A DNA stretch of 64,000 bases from Brevundimonas albigilva (GCF_023503965.1 NZ_CP097298.1:2559001-2623000), one strand, 5' to 3'; positions 10,377-21,190 are shown, numbered from the stretch's first letter. The notes: generated by a model not told the origin, from the sequence alone. Numbers and translations: made by a program.

Positions 10377-11192
10377 ATGCCGCGCATGAAGTCGCTGGAA
10401 CCGGGCGCCCTGGTCGACGCCCTCTATGTCGCTCTTCTGAGGCGCCCGGCGGACGAGGTCGGACGCCGTCAGTGGCTCGAGGCCCTGACCTCGGGATCGG
10501 CGACGGTCGAGGATGTCGTTCGCGGCTTCACGGACTCCGACGAGTTCGCGGCGAAGGGCGGCCGCTTCACCAACGATGTGTCTCAATACGGCGAAACCTT
10601 CGACCTCCTGCGCCTGTGGGTGGCCGAGCACCAGGGCGCGGGATGGGTGGTCGATGTCGGCGCGCGCGGCGTGGAGCGCTCCAACTCCTACGACCTGCTG
10701 AAGCATTTCGGCTGGCGGGGTCTGCTGATCGAGGCCAACCCCGCCCTCGTTCCGGACATACGGCGCGGTTTCGCGGGGCTGGATTTCGAACTTCTGAACT
10801 GCGCCGTGTCGGATTTCGAGGGGCGCGCCACGCTGTCCCTGGGCGTCAACGACGACATCTCCTCCCTGAACCCCACGGCGACCGAAGCCTGGGGCGCGCT
10901 GCGGGGCGGCGTGGAGGTCGAGGTCCGCAAACTGGACGCCATCCTCGCCGAACGCCAGGTCCCGCAAGACTTCGACCTGCTGTCCCTGGATATCGAGGGG
11001 GAGGACATCAAGGTCCTGAACGCGCTCCTGGCCGACAGTCCCTACCGGCCGCGCTGGATCATCATCGAGGCGTCCTACGACTATTCGGTCGGCAGCCTGG
11101 ACGATCTGCCCTTTTCCGATGCGGTGAAGGCGACCTACGCGATCCGCGCCCAGACCCCAGCCAACCTTATCCTTGGTCGCCGCACGGCGTGA
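10377..11192 (+). CDS. DUF4214-FkbM methyltransferase
   Basis: 271-aa protein. The N-terminus (about residues 10-60) looks like a DUF4214 unit (LYVALLRRPADEVGRRQW...GFTDSDEF). The rest is an FkbM-type SAM-dependent methyltransferase: VVDVGARG forms the SAM-binding loop, LIEANP follows, and DLLSLDIEGED is the characteristic acidic motif. FkbM enzymes methylate sugar hydroxyls or other small substrates; the acceptor is unknown. Start chosen at ATG 10377; ATG 10386 is also possible. It is divergent from frmA. Confidence 0.8.
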   Translation: MPRMKSLEPGALVDALYVALLRRPADEVGRRQWLEALTSGSATVEDVVRGFTDSDEFAAKGGRFTNDVSQYGETFDLLRLWVAEHQGAGWVVDVGARGVERSNSYDLLKHFGWRGLLIEANPALVPDIRRGFAGLDFELLNCAVSDFEGRATLSLGVNDDISSLNPTATEAWGALRGGVEVEVRKLDAILAERQVPQDFDLLSLDIEGEDIKVLNALLADSPYRPRWIIIEASYDYSVGSLDDLPFSDAVKATYAIRAQTPANLILGRRTA

Positions 11193-11295
11193 GCGCCGAT
11201 CGGCAAGCGCCGAAGTCGGCCAGGTAGGCGTCACATCGCCCATCGACAAGCCGCTCGATTCTTGCATTCGCGGCGACAGCCTATTCAATCGGCCC

Positions 11296-12012
11296 ATGTC
11301 CTCTCGCAATCTCGTCATCCTGACCGGCGCCGGCATCTCGGCGGAATCCGGCGTGCCGACCTTCCGGGCGTCGGACGGGCTGTGGTGCGGCCACAGGGTC
11401 GAGGCGGTCGCGACGCCCGAGGGATACGCCGCCGATCCCGCGCTGGTTCAGGACTTCTACAACCAGCGCCGCCGTCAACTGGGCCAGGTCGAACCCAACG
11501 CCGCCCATGTCGCCCTGGCGCGACTGGCCGCGCGATGGGAAGGCGATGTCCTGCTGGTGACGCAGAACGTCGACGACCTGCACGACCGGGCGCACCGGGA
11601 CACGCCGCCCGCGCCCGGATTCGACCTGATCCATATGCATGGGGAGCTGCTGAAGGCGCGCTGCACCCGTTCGGGCGTCGTCAGCGACTGGTTCGGCGAC
11701 ATGGCCCCCGATCAGGCCTCGCCGCATCATCCGCACGGGGTGATGCGGCCCCATATCGTCTGGTTCGGCGAGACGCCGCTGGAGATGGACCGGATCGAAA
11801 GGGCTTTGTGGCGCTGCGACCTGTTCGTCTCGATCGGAACGTCGGGCGCAGTCTATCCGGCGGCGGGTTTCGTGCAGATCGCCAAGGCGGCCGGCGCGCG
11901 CACGGTGGAGATCAATCTGGAGCCGACGGCGGGACGTCATCTGTTCGACGAAGGCGCGTACGGCCCCGCCACGCGAACCGTGCCCGCCTTCTTCGACGCC
12001 TTGAAGCCATGA
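11296..12012 (+). CDS. cobB: NAD-dependent protein deacylase, CobB-like sirtuin
   Basis: 238-aa Sir2 family enzyme removing acyl groups from lysines using NAD+. Visible features are GAGISAESG and TFR (NAD binding), TQNVDDLHDRA, the catalytic His in HMHGEL (about residue 115) and GTSGAVYPA. A Y-x-x-R pair (YNQR, about 55-58) matches the motif associated with desuccinylase/demalonylase activity in class III sirtuins. The zinc module is odd: only one Cys (ARCTRSG, about 123) remains and the second ligand pair is replaced by ASPHHPHG. The gene ends in a strong terminator. Confidence 0.9.
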   Translation: MSSRNLVILTGAGISAESGVPTFRASDGLWCGHRVEAVATPEGYAADPALVQDFYNQRRRQLGQVEPNAAHVALARLAARWEGDVLLVTQNVDDLHDRAHRDTPPAPGFDLIHMHGELLKARCTRSGVVSDWFGDMAPDQASPHHPHGVMRPHIVWFGETPLEMDRIERALWRCDLFVSIGTSGAVYPAAGFVQIAKAAGARTVEINLEPTAGRHLFDEGAYGPATRTVPAFFDALKP

Positions 12013-12045
12013 AAAAACGGCCCCGCCGGAGAGAGGCGGGGCCGT
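12011..12045. terminator. Bidirectional terminator between the sirtuin and the 12063-12640 gene
   Basis: Perfect 11-bp stem (ACGGCCCCGCC at 12017-12027 and GGCGGGGCCGT at 12035-12045). The A6 run at 12012-12017 gives a U-tract for the minus-strand gene, so it is strongest in that direction. Confidence 0.85.
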
Positions 12046-12062
12046 CGCTTCCTATCGTCGGA

Positions 12063-12640
12063 TCAGTCCAGGGGCTGGACCGAGATGGCCGGAGCCGGGG
12101 GCGTCGAGGTCGGCGTCGCCGGGGCGGCCGTGGCCGGCGCGCTGTTCAGCACGCGGGTCTCGGCGCTGTAGGGACGCGGGCCGGTCGGTTCGACCGCCGG
12201 CGCCTCTTCGGCGGGCGCCTGTCCGCGCTGGGCCGGGGCCGGGCGCGCCGCCACGGGGGCGCGCGACGGGCGGGCGCCTCGGCGCGGCGCGCCGCCGGCG
12301 CCGCGGTCGCGGGTTCGGGCGGGGCCGCTTCGACCGGTGCGGCGGTCGCGACCGGCGTCTCGGCGGCCGTCATCGCGCTGGACGCGGCCTGCGACGAAAC
12401 CGGGGTCGTGGTGTCGGCGGGCTGTTCGGCCGGAGCGGGCGCGATGCTCGTCTGCTCGCCGCCCATCATCATCGCCGCCGCGCCGCCGATGACCACCACG
12501 GCGCCCAACGGGGCCAGGATCATCCAAGTCTTCACCGGCTTCTTGCTGGATCGCGCGGTGCGGGCGTAGCGGGGCACGAAGACGGCGTCTTGGGTATCGA
12601 TGGCCGAGGCCGGCTCGCGGGTCGGATAGGTCATAGACAT
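12063..12640 (-). CDS. Hypothetical single-pass membrane protein, Pro/Ala-rich, with frame break
   Basis: Predicted 192-aa protein: a short cytoplasmic N-terminus (MSMTYPTREP), one membrane segment near residues 38-55 (TWMILAPLGAVVVIGGAA), then a long Ala/Pro/Thr-rich low-complexity tail likely in the periplasm. The frame breaks at 12268-12274 in G/C-rich sequence; one added base joins the two halves. A good GGAGGA ribosome site precedes ATG 12640. No family recognised; the architecture resembles envelope-spanning linker proteins. Confidence 0.6.
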
Positions 12641-12963
12641 AAGATGTCCTCCATAACGTTGGTCAACCAACCGCGCGGCCTCGGCGCCCGTTCCGCGAAC
12701 AGAGCGAAAACCTTGAAGAAACACCGTTGTGGCCCCGACTGGGGCGAAACCCGCGCCAAATTGGCGCGGATCGACCGGCTTCAGCCGCAATTCGAGGGGC
12801 GGGGTCTGGATTTCCCCGACGTCACCCGAACAAATGGGTCACGCTCGCCGGCAATCGGATGAAGGGTCATGCGGCCCTAAAGTCTTGCGGTTGACCCGGA
12901 CGGGCGCCTTCGGCCATCACCGAAGGGCAGGGACGAAACGACAGACCGGGAGTATCGGCGGAC
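12641..12963. other. Divergent intergenic region (323 bp)
   Basis: Lies between two divergent start codons, so it should hold promoters for both the membrane protein at 12063-12640 and the acyl-CoA synthetase. I see no convincing coding frame, RNA gene, hairpin or repeat in it, and no clear -35/-10 pair that I would assign. Confidence 0.5.
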
Positions 12964-14762
12964 ATGGGTTTGGTGGCGAATATCCGACGCGACGTCCGGT
13001 TCGCACGCGGCCTGTTCCGCCTGCTCAAGCGTATCAAGCCGATCCAACTGGATAGCGACGTCCTGCTGTGCGACGACATCGAGGAGGCGGTCGACAAGTT
13101 CGCCGACCACGTGGCCTTCGAGGACGAACGGCGCAGCGTCACCTTCCGCGAGTTCGACGCCATGGCCAACCGCTTCGGCCATTGGGCCAAGAGCCGCGGG
13201 CTGCGCAAGGGCGACACCATCGCCCTGATGATGACCAACCGGGTGGAATATCTGGCGGCGTGGATCGGCTTTTCCAAGGTCGGCGTGGCGGCGGCCCTGA
13301 TCAACACCAACCTGGCGGGGCCGGCGCTGGGACACTGCCTGTCGATTTCCGGCGGCTTCAACGTGGTGGCGGACGAGGACTGCTGGCGCCAGGTCGAAGA
13401 CTCGCGTCCCCATATCGACCGCGACCTGATGCTGTGGGTCCTGGGCCTGCCCGAGGACGAGGAGGCCAGCAATCGCCGCGGACTGGACAACCCGGTGCGC
13501 GGCGGCTCGTCGGTGCGGCCGGCGAAGTCGGCGCGGGAGGGGCTGACCAACCGCGACACCTGCCTGTTCATCTACACCTCTGGCACGACCGGCCTGCCCA
13601 AGGCCGCGCGCATCCCGCATTCGCGCGCCCGCACCTATATGCGCGCCTTCGCCGGAGCCACGGCCTCGACGCCGGAGGACCGGGTCTTCAACGTCCTGCC
13701 TCTGTATCATTCCACCGGCGGCCTGGTGGGGATCGGCGCGGGCTTCCTGAACGGCGCGCGGACGATCATCCGCAAGAAGTTCTCGGCGACCAGTTTCTGG
13801 CCCGACGTGAAGGCGTCGAAGGCCACGATGTTCGTCTATATCGGCGAGCTGTGCCGCTATCTGGTCAACTGTCCGCCGAACGCGGACGAAAAGGCGCACA
13901 AGCTGCGTCTGGCCTTCGGCAACGGGCTGCGCGCTGATGTCTGGCCCGAGTTCCAGAGCCGGTTCCGTATCCCGAACATCCTGGAATTCTACGGCTCGAC
14001 CGAAGGTAACGTCTCGCTGTTCAACTTCGACGGCAAGCAGGGCGCGATCGGCCGGGTGCCCAGCTATCTGAAGTCGCAGATCAACATCCGCCTGATCCAG
14101 TTCGACGTGGAGACGGAGGAGCCCGTGCGCGGCCCCGATGGCTTCTGCCGCCCTGTCCGCGTCGGGGACGTGGGCGAGGCGATCGGCGAGATCGGCAACG
14201 ACATCCGCCACGATTTCTCGGGCTACGCCGACAAGGCCGCCTCGCAGAAGAAGATCCTGACCGACGTCTTCAAGAAGGGCGACCGCTGGTTCCGCACCGG
14301 CGACCTGATGCGTCAGGACGACGAAGGCTATTTCTACTTCATGGACCGGACGGGCGACACCTTCCGCTGGAAGGGCGAGAACGTCTCCACCTCCGAGGTC
14401 GAACAGGTGCTGATGGATGCGCCCGGCGTCAGCGAGGCGATCGTCTATGGGGTCACCGTGCCGGGCCACGACGGCAAGGCCGGCATGGCCGCGCTGGTGG
14501 TCGACGGAAAGTTCGACGCCGCCGCCTTCGACGCCCACGTCGACGGCAAGCTGCCCGCCTACGCCCAGCCGGTGTTCCTGCGCCTGATCAAGGCGGCCGA
14601 CACGACCGGGACCTTCAAGTACCGCAAGGCCGACCTGGTGGCCGACGCTTCGATCCGGCCAAGGCCGGCGCGGCCCTGTACGTGCGCGGCGGCAAATCCG
14701 GTTACGCCAAGCTGACGGCGGCGGCCCGCACAAAGATCCTGGACGGCGAAACGCGCCTTTGA
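12964..14762 (+). CDS. Long-chain acyl-CoA synthetase (AMP-binding), with C-terminal frame break
   Basis: Adenylate-forming ligase activating fatty acids to acyl-CoA. The phosphate-binding loop IYTSGTTGLPKAA, the EFYGSTEG motif and WFRTGDL ... DRTGDTFRWKGENVST are all present; the set resembles very-long-chain acyl-CoA synthetases (FadD6 or FATP type). The open frame stops early at 14715 because a base is missing near 14647; restoring GAC GGC TTC GAT gives a 599-aa protein ending at 14762 with the usual FDPAKAG...LYVR...Y..LT C-terminus. It is followed by motA 85 nt downstream. Confidence 0.88.
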
Positions 14763-14846
14763 CGTCGCGGGACGGCGTTCGGGAAACGGGGTCTTAAGCA
14801 TTAACGGTCATGGTTCCGGCGTTTCGCGTCAGGACCCTCCCGCCTC

Positions 14847-15711
14847 ATGTTCCAGATCATCGGCATCGTCTTGCTGTTCGGCATGGTGTTCGGCAGCTAT
14901 CTGCTGGCCGGCGGCAAGATGGCCGTCATCCTGCACTCCCTGCCGTTCGAACTGATGGGGATCCTGGGTTCGGGCGTCGCCGCCTTCGTGATCGCCAACA
15001 GCATGGACGTGATCAAGGCGACCCTGGGCGGCTTCGGCCGCATCTTCGGCGGGCCCAAGTGGAAGAAGCAGGATTACAAGGAGCTGCTGTCGCTGCTGTT
15101 CCAGCTGACCAAGACGATGAAGTCCAAGGGCGTGGTCGCCCTGGAAAGCCACATCGAAAAGCCCAAGGAATCGCCGATCTTCCAGAAGTACCCCAAGGTG
15201 CTGAAGGACCATTTCGCCGTCGATTTCATCTGCGACACCCTGCGGATGATGACCATGAACCTGGAGGATCCGCACCAGGTCGAGGACGCGATGGAAAAGC
15301 AGCTGGAAAAGCACCATCACGAGGCCCAGGCGGGCGCTCACGCCCTGCAGAACATGGCGGACGCCCTGCCGGCCCTGGGCATCGTCATCGCGGTTCTGGG
15401 GGTCATCAAGACCATGGGCTCGATCACCGAGCCGCCCGAGGTCCTGGGCGGGATGATCGGCGGGGCCCTGGTCGGCACCTTCCTGGGCGTGTTCCTGGCC
15501 TATGGCATGATCGGGCCGTTCGCGACCCGTCTGAAGGACATCGTCGAGCAGGACGGCGCCTACTACAAGATCATCCAATCCGTGCTGGTCGCGCACCTGC
15601 ACGGCAATGCGGCGCAGATTTCGGTCGAGATCGGCCGGGGCGACATCCCTCTCGGTGGCCCAGCCCTCGTTCGTGGAAATGGAAGAGACGCTCAACAGCC
15701 TGACGGAGTGA
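14847..15711 (+). CDS. motA: Flagellar motor stator protein MotA, with C-terminal frame break
   Basis: Inner-membrane stator subunit that, with MotB, conducts protons to drive flagellar rotation. Four membrane segments are visible (about 1-22, 30-48, 170-190, 200-225). The cytoplasmic loop is charged, and the conserved prolines lie in ALPALGIVIAVLGVIKTMG and TEPPEVLGGMIGGALVG. The frame changes near 15646-15652, where one extra base (or two missing) must be assumed; the alternative frame gives SVAQPSFVEMEETLNSLTE, a normal MotA end, and 287 aa. motB is not adjacent, as in Caulobacter. Confidence 0.92.
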
Positions 15712-15849
15712 TCCGCGGAACGGCCAAGCCAGCCGACCGTTGAGCAAGCGACATGACGCCGCCCTGATCCTGGCTTGCCCATGCGATCACGGCGGCGTTA
15801 TCGTTCGCCAGAGGCATCGACCTCGCAACAGCATCCGGAGGAATTCCCC

Positions 15850-16149
15850 ATGCGTATCACCCCCCTGATCGTCGCCTCGGCCGCCGCCCTGGCGCTGGCC
15901 GCCTGCCAGAACGCCAGCGAAGACAAGGCGCAGGACGCCGCCGCCGATGCGGCCGCCGCCGCCGACACCGCCGCCGACGCCGCCGTGACCGCCGACCAGG
16001 CCGCGACCGACGCCGCCGCCGCCGCCGGCGAGGCCGCCTCGGCCGCCGCCGACACCGCCGCCCCGGACGGCGCCGCCCCGGACGGCGCCGCCATGACCGC
16101 CCAGCCGCCGGCCGAAGAGACCGCGCCGACGCCCGCGCCGGCCCACTGA
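15850..16149 (+). CDS. Ala-rich small lipoprotein
   Basis: 99-aa predicted lipoprotein with signal segment and lipobox (ALAAC, Cys near 19). The mature part is a low-complexity run rich in Ala, Asp and Thr, compatible with a helical heptad-like surface protein of the Lpp or LEA type, then a Pro-rich tail. Function unknown. A terminator follows. The repetitive GCC-rich DNA makes indel errors possible but the frame is intact. Confidence 0.6.
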   Translation: MRITPLIVASAAALALAACQNASEDKAQDAAADAAAAADTAADAAVTADQAATDAAAAAGEAASAAADTAAPDGAAPDGAAMTAQPPAEETAPTPAPAH

Positions 16150-16174
16150 GCCGATCGGTTCGTGAACCGGGATA

Positions 16175-16204
16175 GGGGCCGCTCCATCGGGGCGGCCCTT
16201 TTTC
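16175..16204 (+). terminator. Rho-independent terminator
   Basis: Stem GGGCCGC (16176-16182) with GCGGCCC (16192-16198), followed by a T-rich run on the plus strand. It sits between the Ala-rich lipoprotein and mnmC. Confidence 0.85.
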
Positions 16205-16227
16205 TTGACCCGTGCTAGAGCGGCGCG

Positions 16228-18034
16228 ATGACGACCGAGGATGCTTCGCCGCAACTGACCTGGACCGAAGAGGGCGAGCCGCGTTCGGGCCGGTTCGGAG
16301 ACGTCTATTTTTCCCGCGACGACGGCCTGGCGGAGACGCGGGCGGTGTTCCTGCAGGGGTGCGGCCTGCCGGAGGCCTGGGCGGGGCGTCGCTCCTTCAC
16401 CGTGGCCGAGCTGGGTTTCGGCACGGGGCTGAACATCGCCGCCCTGCTGGACCTGTGGCGGCGGACGCGGCCCCAGGAGGGCCGGCTGCACGTCTTTTCC
16501 ATCGAGGGGTTCCCGCTGAGCGCCCAGGAGGCTGGGCGCGCCCTGGCGAACTGGCCCGAGGTCGGAGAGGCGGCGAGCGCGCTGATCCAGGCCTGGCCGG
16601 CGCCCACGCCCGGCTTTCACCGCATCGACCTGCCGGAGCATCACGCGGTCCTGGACCTGGCGGTCGGCGATGCGGCCTGGGCGCTGGAGGCCTGGTGGGG
16701 CCAGGCGGACGCCTGGTTCCTGGACGGCTTCTCGCCCGCCCTGAACCCGGGGATGTGGTCACCGCAGGTGCTGGACCTGATCCAGGCGCGGTCGGCGCCC
16801 GGCGCGCGCGTGGCGACCTTCACCGTGGCCGGGGCGGTGCGGCGAGGCCTGGCCGAACGCGGCTTCGTCGTCGACAAGCGGCCCGGACATGGGCGCAAGC
16901 GCGAACGGCTGGAAGCTCGGCTGCCGGGGCGAGCGACGCCGCAGATCCCCGCCCGCGGGTCGCGGTCGTCGGCGCGGGCATGGCGGGGGCCTCGGCCGCG
17001 CGGGCGCTGGCGGCGGCAGGCCTCCAGCCGGTGGTGATCGAGGCCGAGCGACCGGGGGCGGGCGGGTCGGGGTTTCCCATCGGCCTGGTGACGCCCCGTC
17101 TAGACGTCGGGGATGCGGACGTGGCGGCCCTCTACGCCCAGGCGCTGGAGCGAGCGTGCCAGCTCTATGGCGATGTCGAGAACGCGGTGGTCGCGCGCGG
17201 CGTGCTGCAGACGCCCCAGGCGCCGCGCGACGTCGCCCGTTTCGACAGGATCGCCGCCCAGCCGATCTGGCCGCCGGACGCCATGACGATCCTGAACCCC
17301 CGCCAAGCGTCGGACTGGCTGGGAGAGCCGATGGAGGAGGGCGGGCTGCTGATGGCCCAGGCGCTGGTCGTGCGGCCTCTTGCCGTGCTCGACGCCTGGC
17401 TGGCCGGCGTCGATCGTCGCAGCGGGCAGGTGGAGCGTCTGGAGCGGGCCGAAGAGGGCTGGCGGCTGGTCGCGCCGGGCGGCGAGGTGATCGCCGAGGC
17501 GGACATCGTCATCCTGGCCGGGGGTGGGGGGCGGCGTCGCTTCTGGATCGGTCGCGCCATCCCGAATTGACCCCCGTGCGGGGACAGGCGGACTGGGTCG
17601 AGGGGCCGAGCGTCCGCGCCGTGGCCTGGGGCGGCTATGCGGCCCCGACAGGGCAGGGGGTGCTGTTCGGCGCCACGCATGATCGCGGCCGCACCGATCT
17701 GGCGGTCCGTCCGGAAGACAGCGCCCGCAACCGCGACACGCTCAGGTCGCGGGCGCCCGCCCTGGCGGACCGGGTGGAGGCGGCGCCCAGCGCCCAGGCG
17801 CGCGTCGCCGTCCGTGCGACCACCGCCGACCGTCTGCCGATCGCCGGCCGGCTGGACGGCGGCTTGCTGATGCTGGGCGGGCTGGGGTCGCGAGGGCTGT
17901 GCCTGGCGCCGCTGTTGGGCGAGCATCTGGCGGCGCTGGCCCTGGGCCTTCCGTCGCCCCTGCCGCGCGCCCTGGCCGGTCGCGTCAGGCCGGATCGCCC
18001 GGCGCTCAGGCCCAAAGTCGGACCTCGAACCTAG
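16228..18034 (+). CDS. mnmC: Bifunctional tRNA mnm5U34 biosynthesis protein MnmC, with two frame breaks
   Basis: Completes the wobble-uridine modification in tRNA: an FAD oxidoreductase domain removes the carboxymethyl group of cmnm5U and a SAM methyltransferase domain makes mnm5U. The N-terminal methyltransferase shows ELGFGTGLN and WFLDGFSPALNP. The C-terminal FAD domain begins at VAVVGAGMAGAS and includes ADRLPIAG and a GGLGSRG segment. The gene is split over three frames by missing G at 16926-16929 (four-G run) and 17526-17531 (six-G run). Correcting both gives 602 aa, near family length. Domain order and continuity argue for sequence error rather than a split gene. Confidence 0.9.
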
Positions 18035-18082
18035 CCCGGCGTCGGCTTAAGTCCTACACCTGCGCGTCAAGGGAGACACACG

Positions 18083-19381
18083 ATGACGACGCGATCCAAC
18101 GCGCCCGCCTATATGTCCGGCTTCGGCAACCACTTCGCCACCGAGGCGGCGCCCGGCGCCCTGCCGGTGGGACAGAACTCGCCGCAGAAGACGCCGATGG
18201 GCCTGTACGCCGAACAGCTGTCCGGCACGGCCTTCACCGCGCCGCGCGCCGAGAACCGCAGAAGCTGGCTCTACCGCCTGCGACCGTCGGCCCAGCACGG
18301 GCCCTACGCGCCCTTCGATCAGGGCCGGGTTCGATCGGGACCGTTCGACGAGACGCCGCCCAATCCCAACCGGATGCGATGGGACCCGCTGCCGTCGCCG
18401 GAACAGCCAACCGACTGGGTGGAGGGCCTGGTCACCTACGGCGGCAATGGAGAGCCGGACGCGGGCGCCGGGGCGGGCATCCATCTTTACGCCGCCAACC
18501 GGTCTATGATCGGCCGGGTCTTCTACGACGCCGACGGCGAACTTCTGATCGTGCCGCAGCAGGGCGCGCATCGCTTCGTGACCGAGATGGGCGTGATCGA
18601 GGCCGGGCCGGGCCATGTCGTCCTGATCCCGCGCGGCGTCCGCTTCCGTGTCGAGGTCGACGGCCCGGTGCGGGGGTATGTCTGCGAGAACTACGGCAGT
18701 CCCTTCCGCATCCCCGACCTGGGGCCGATCGGCGCCAACGGCCTGGCCAATCCGCGCGACTTCGAAGCCCCGGTCGCCGCCTATGAAGACGTCGACCGCC
18801 CCACCGAATGCGTGCAGAAGTTCGGCGGGCGGCTGTGGGCCACGCGCTTCGACCACAGCCCGCTGGACGTCGTCGCCTGGCACGGCAACCTGGCGCCCTG
18901 CCGCTACGACACGGCGCGGTTCAACACGATCAACACGGTCAGCTACGATCATCCTGATCCTTCGATCTTCACCGTCCTGACCAGTCCGTCCGAGACGCCC
19001 GGCACGGCCAACATCGACTTCGTGATCTTTCCGCCGCGCTGGATGGTGGCCGAGCACACCTTCCGACCGCCGTGGTTCCACAGGAACGTCATGAGCGAGT
19101 TCATGGGGCTGGTCACCGGCGCCTATGACGCCAAGGCCGGCGGCTTCGCGCCCGGCGGCGCCAGCCTGCACAACCGCATGAGCGGACACGGTCCCGACCA
19201 GGCCAGTTATGACGGCGCGGTCAAGGCCGAGCTGAAGCCGCACAAGATCGAGAACACCCTGGCCTTCATGTTCGAGACCCGGATGCCGATCCGCGTCACG
19301 AAATGGGCGCAAGGCTCGCCCCAGATGCAGCTGGACTACGACGACGTCTGGTCCGGCTTTGAAAAAGGACAGGTCTCTTGA
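18083..19381 (+). CDS. hmgA: Homogentisate 1,2-dioxygenase
   Basis: 432-aa non-heme Fe(II) enzyme opening the homogentisate ring to maleylacetoacetate in tyrosine/phenylalanine catabolism. Conserved segments include [49 protein letters not shown] and [19 protein letters not shown], the last holding iron ligands. Length and start are typical. Other homogentisate-pathway genes (maiA, fahA) are not in the window. It overlaps the next gene by four bases. Confidence 0.96.
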   Translation: MTTRSNAPAYMSGFGNHFATEAAPGALPVGQNSPQKTPMGLYAEQLSGTAFTAPRAENRRSWLYRLRPSAQHGPYAPFDQGRVRSGPFDETPPNPNRMRWDPLPSPEQPTDWVEGLVTYGGNGEPDAGAGAGIHLYAANRSMIGRVFYDADGELLIVPQQGAHRFVTEMGVIEAGPGHVVLIPRGVRFRVEVDGPVRGYVCENYGSPFRIPDLGPIGANGLANPRDFEAPVAAYEDVDRPTECVQKFGGRLWATRFDHSPLDVVAWHGNLAPCRYDTARFNTINTVSYDHPDPSIFTVLTSPSETPGTANIDFVIFPPRWMVAEHTFRPPWFHRNVMSEFMGLVTGAYDAKAGGFAPGGASLHNRMSGHGPDQASYDGAVKAELKPHKIENTLAFMFETRMPIRVTKWAQGSPQMQLDYDDVWSGFEKGQVS

Positions 19382-19746
19382 TTCGCACCGCTCTTCTGGC
19401 CGGCGCCGCCCTTCTGGCCGCCGCCTGCGCGCCCCAGCCCGCCGCGTCGACGGCTTCGACCGACACTGCCGTCCAGAGCGCCGACGCCTCGGCCTGCGCC
19501 CAGCGCGGCGGGACGATGCAGCGCGTGGGACGCCTGCAGAGCTGGCAGTGCGTGGTGACCTACGCCGACGCGGGCAAGCGGTGCACCGACGGCGATCAAT
19601 GCCAGGGCGACTGCTGGCTGGAAGACGGGGCGCCACCCAAGCCCGGCCAGCCTGCGACTGGCGTCTGCCAGCCGACCAGCAGCCGGTTCGGCTGTCACAC
19701 CACGGTGAAGGACGGCAAGGCCGACGTCGGCCTCTGCATCGACTGA
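19378..19746 (+). CDS. Cys-rich small lipoprotein coupled to hmgA
   Basis: 122-aa predicted lipoprotein starting at TTG 19378, inside the hmgA stop region (TTGA overlap). A hydrophobic leader ends in LLAAAC. The mature part has seven or more Cys ([39 protein letters not shown]), consistent with a disulfide-rich periplasmic domain. No name recognised. The strict overlap suggests coupling to hmgA, though a functional link is not evident. Confidence 0.65.
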   Translation: MIRTALLAGAALLAAACAPQPAASTASTDTAVQSADASACAQRGGTMQRVGRLQSWQCVVTYADAGKRCTDGDQCQGDCWLEDGAPPKPGQPATGVCQPTSSRFGCHTTVKDGKADVGLCID

Positions 19747-19753
19747 CGCCCAC

Positions 19754-19783
19754 AAAAAAAGGCCCCGCCGAAGCGGGGCCTTT
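19754..19783. terminator. Bidirectional terminator
   Basis: Perfect 8-bp stem GGCCCCGC / GCGGGGCC with a CGAA tetraloop (19761-19780), flanked by A7 upstream and TTT downstream. It serves the hmgA unit and the convergent lipoprotein. Confidence 0.88.
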
Positions 19784-19801
19784 CGTTCTTCGACCAGGCG
19801 A

Positions 19802-20106
19802 TCAGTGCTGCGTCGGGGTGTTCTGGGTGGTCATGCCGCCGTCGGCGTTGCCGCCGTGCTGCTCGACCTGATCGGCGCGACGGTCGGCGTTCTCTTCGAC
19901 GCGGTCGGCCTGGGCGTCCAGAGCATCGGACTGAGCGTCGGTCGGCGCTTGAGCCGCCTGGGCTTCCAGCGATCGGCGCGCGCTTCGCCTTGCGCCTCGA
20001 TGGCGTCGGCTTGGCTTTCGGCGGCCTTGTCGGTGGCGCTTTCACCGCAGGCGGCGACACCGGCCAGGGCGAACAGCGAGACGGCGGCGATGGCGATCTT
20101 CTTCAT
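19802..20106 (-). CDS. Small charged lipoprotein, with frame break
   Basis: Predicted ~101-aa lipoprotein: a short basic start (MKKIAIAA), a hydrophobic segment and lipobox (AGVAAC near 20), then an Ala/Asp/Glu/Gln-rich mature region that looks helical. The frame breaks at about 19970-19972; one added base gives the continuation EAQAAQAPTDAQSDALDAQ and an end at 19802, whereas the uncorrected frame runs into Arg/Pro-rich junk. Function unknown; the composition resembles osmotically inducible or LEA-like envelope proteins. Confidence 0.55.
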
Positions 20107-20189
20107 GGAACTTCCTCCGTTGTGGAGCAGAGGAAACGTCGCCGCGCCGGATCGGTTCACGCCGGCGTGATTTTTGTGTGAGCCCGCCG

Positions 20190-21161
20190 TTACTCTCCGG
20201 CTTCGGCGAAGGCCACGCGCGCGGCGCCCAGCAGGGCGGCGTGCTTGTGCATGATCACCTTGGTCGGGATGTCGGCCATGTATTCCTTGAACCGGCCCTT
20301 CCGCTCGAAGCGTTGGCGGAACGGGCTGGCCTTGATGAAAGGCAGGATGCGCGGAACGATGCCGCCGGCGATATAGACCCCGCCGCGCGCGCCCGTGGTC
20401 AGGGCGATGTCGCCGGCGACCGCGCCCAGGATCGCGCAGAACCGCGCCAGAGTGGCCCCGCACGGGCTGTTGGGGTCCTTGAGCGCCGTCGCGGTGATCT
20501 CGGCGGGATCCTCGATATGCGTCTCGCGCCCGTCGATCTCGGCCAGGGCGCGGTGCATGTTCAGGAGACCCGGGCCGCAGATCAGCCGCTCGATCGACAC
20601 CCGGTCGTAACGCCGGCGCAAAATTCGCAGGATCTCGTCCTCGACGGGGTCTCCGGGCGGGAAGCAGGCGTGGCCGCCCTCGGACGGCATGGCCATTTCC
20701 TTGCCGTGCGCGTCGCGAACCAGGGCCGAGACGCCGAAGCCGGTGCCGGGACCCAGCACCGCCACGGTCGAGTGCGGATCGCCGTCGACGGGTCCGCCCA
20801 GGCTCTCCAACTGGTCCTCCGGCACGATGGGCGCGCCCCAGGCCAGCGCCTCGAAGTCATTGATCAGCTTGACTGGCTGCAGACCCAGGGTCTGCAGTTC
20901 GGATTCCGACACCTGCCAGGGCGAGTTGGTCAGGTCGATGGCCCCGTCCGTCACCGGACCGGCGACGGCGATCACGCCGCCCGACGGCTTGACCTCGCAG
21001 CCGTCGATGAAGGCCTGCACCCCCTCCAGGAAGGTCGGATAACGTTCGGCCGGAAAGCTCTCGTGGTGGTCCAGGACCGGGCGGCCGTCGACCATGCGGG
21101 CCACGGCGAAACGAGCATTGGTGCCGCCGACGTCGCCGACGAGAAGGGTCTTGTCATTCAT
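20190..21161 (-). CDS. glk: Glucokinase
   Basis: 323-aa bacterial glucokinase phosphorylating glucose with ATP to feed the Entner-Doudoroff pathway. The N-terminal phosphate-binding [33 protein letters not shown] and EGGHACF (catalytic region) are typical of the E. coli-type Glk family. It is the last gene of zwf-pgl-edd-glk, starting 30 nt after the edd stop. Confidence 0.95.
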   Translation of the reverse strand: MNDKTLLVGDVGGTNARFAVARMVDGRPVLDHHESFPAERYPTFLEGVQAFIDGCEVKPSGGVIAVAGPVTDGAIDLTNSPWQVSESELQTLGLQPVKLINDFEALAWGAPIVPEDQLESLGGPVDGDPHSTVAVLGPGTGFGVSALVRDAHGKEMAMPSEGGHACFPPGDPVEDEILRILRRRYDRVSIERLICGPGLLNMHRALAEIDGRETHIEDPAEITATALKDPNSPCGATLARFCAILGAVAGDIALTTGARGGVYIAGGIVPRILPFIKASPFRQRFERKGRFKEYMADIPTKVIMHKHAALLGAARVAFAEAGE

Positions 21162-21190
21162 GATGCGTTTCCTGCGCTCGGTTCGGCGGA

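Noticed and set aside
12877..14733. Minus-strand frame opposite the acyl-CoA synthetase
   Set aside because: Shadow of a conserved gene; no signal, domain or ribosome site.
16228..18034. Separate methyltransferase and oxidoreductase genes in place of mnmC
   Set aside because: Each joint is a G run where one base restores the known two-domain MnmC order.
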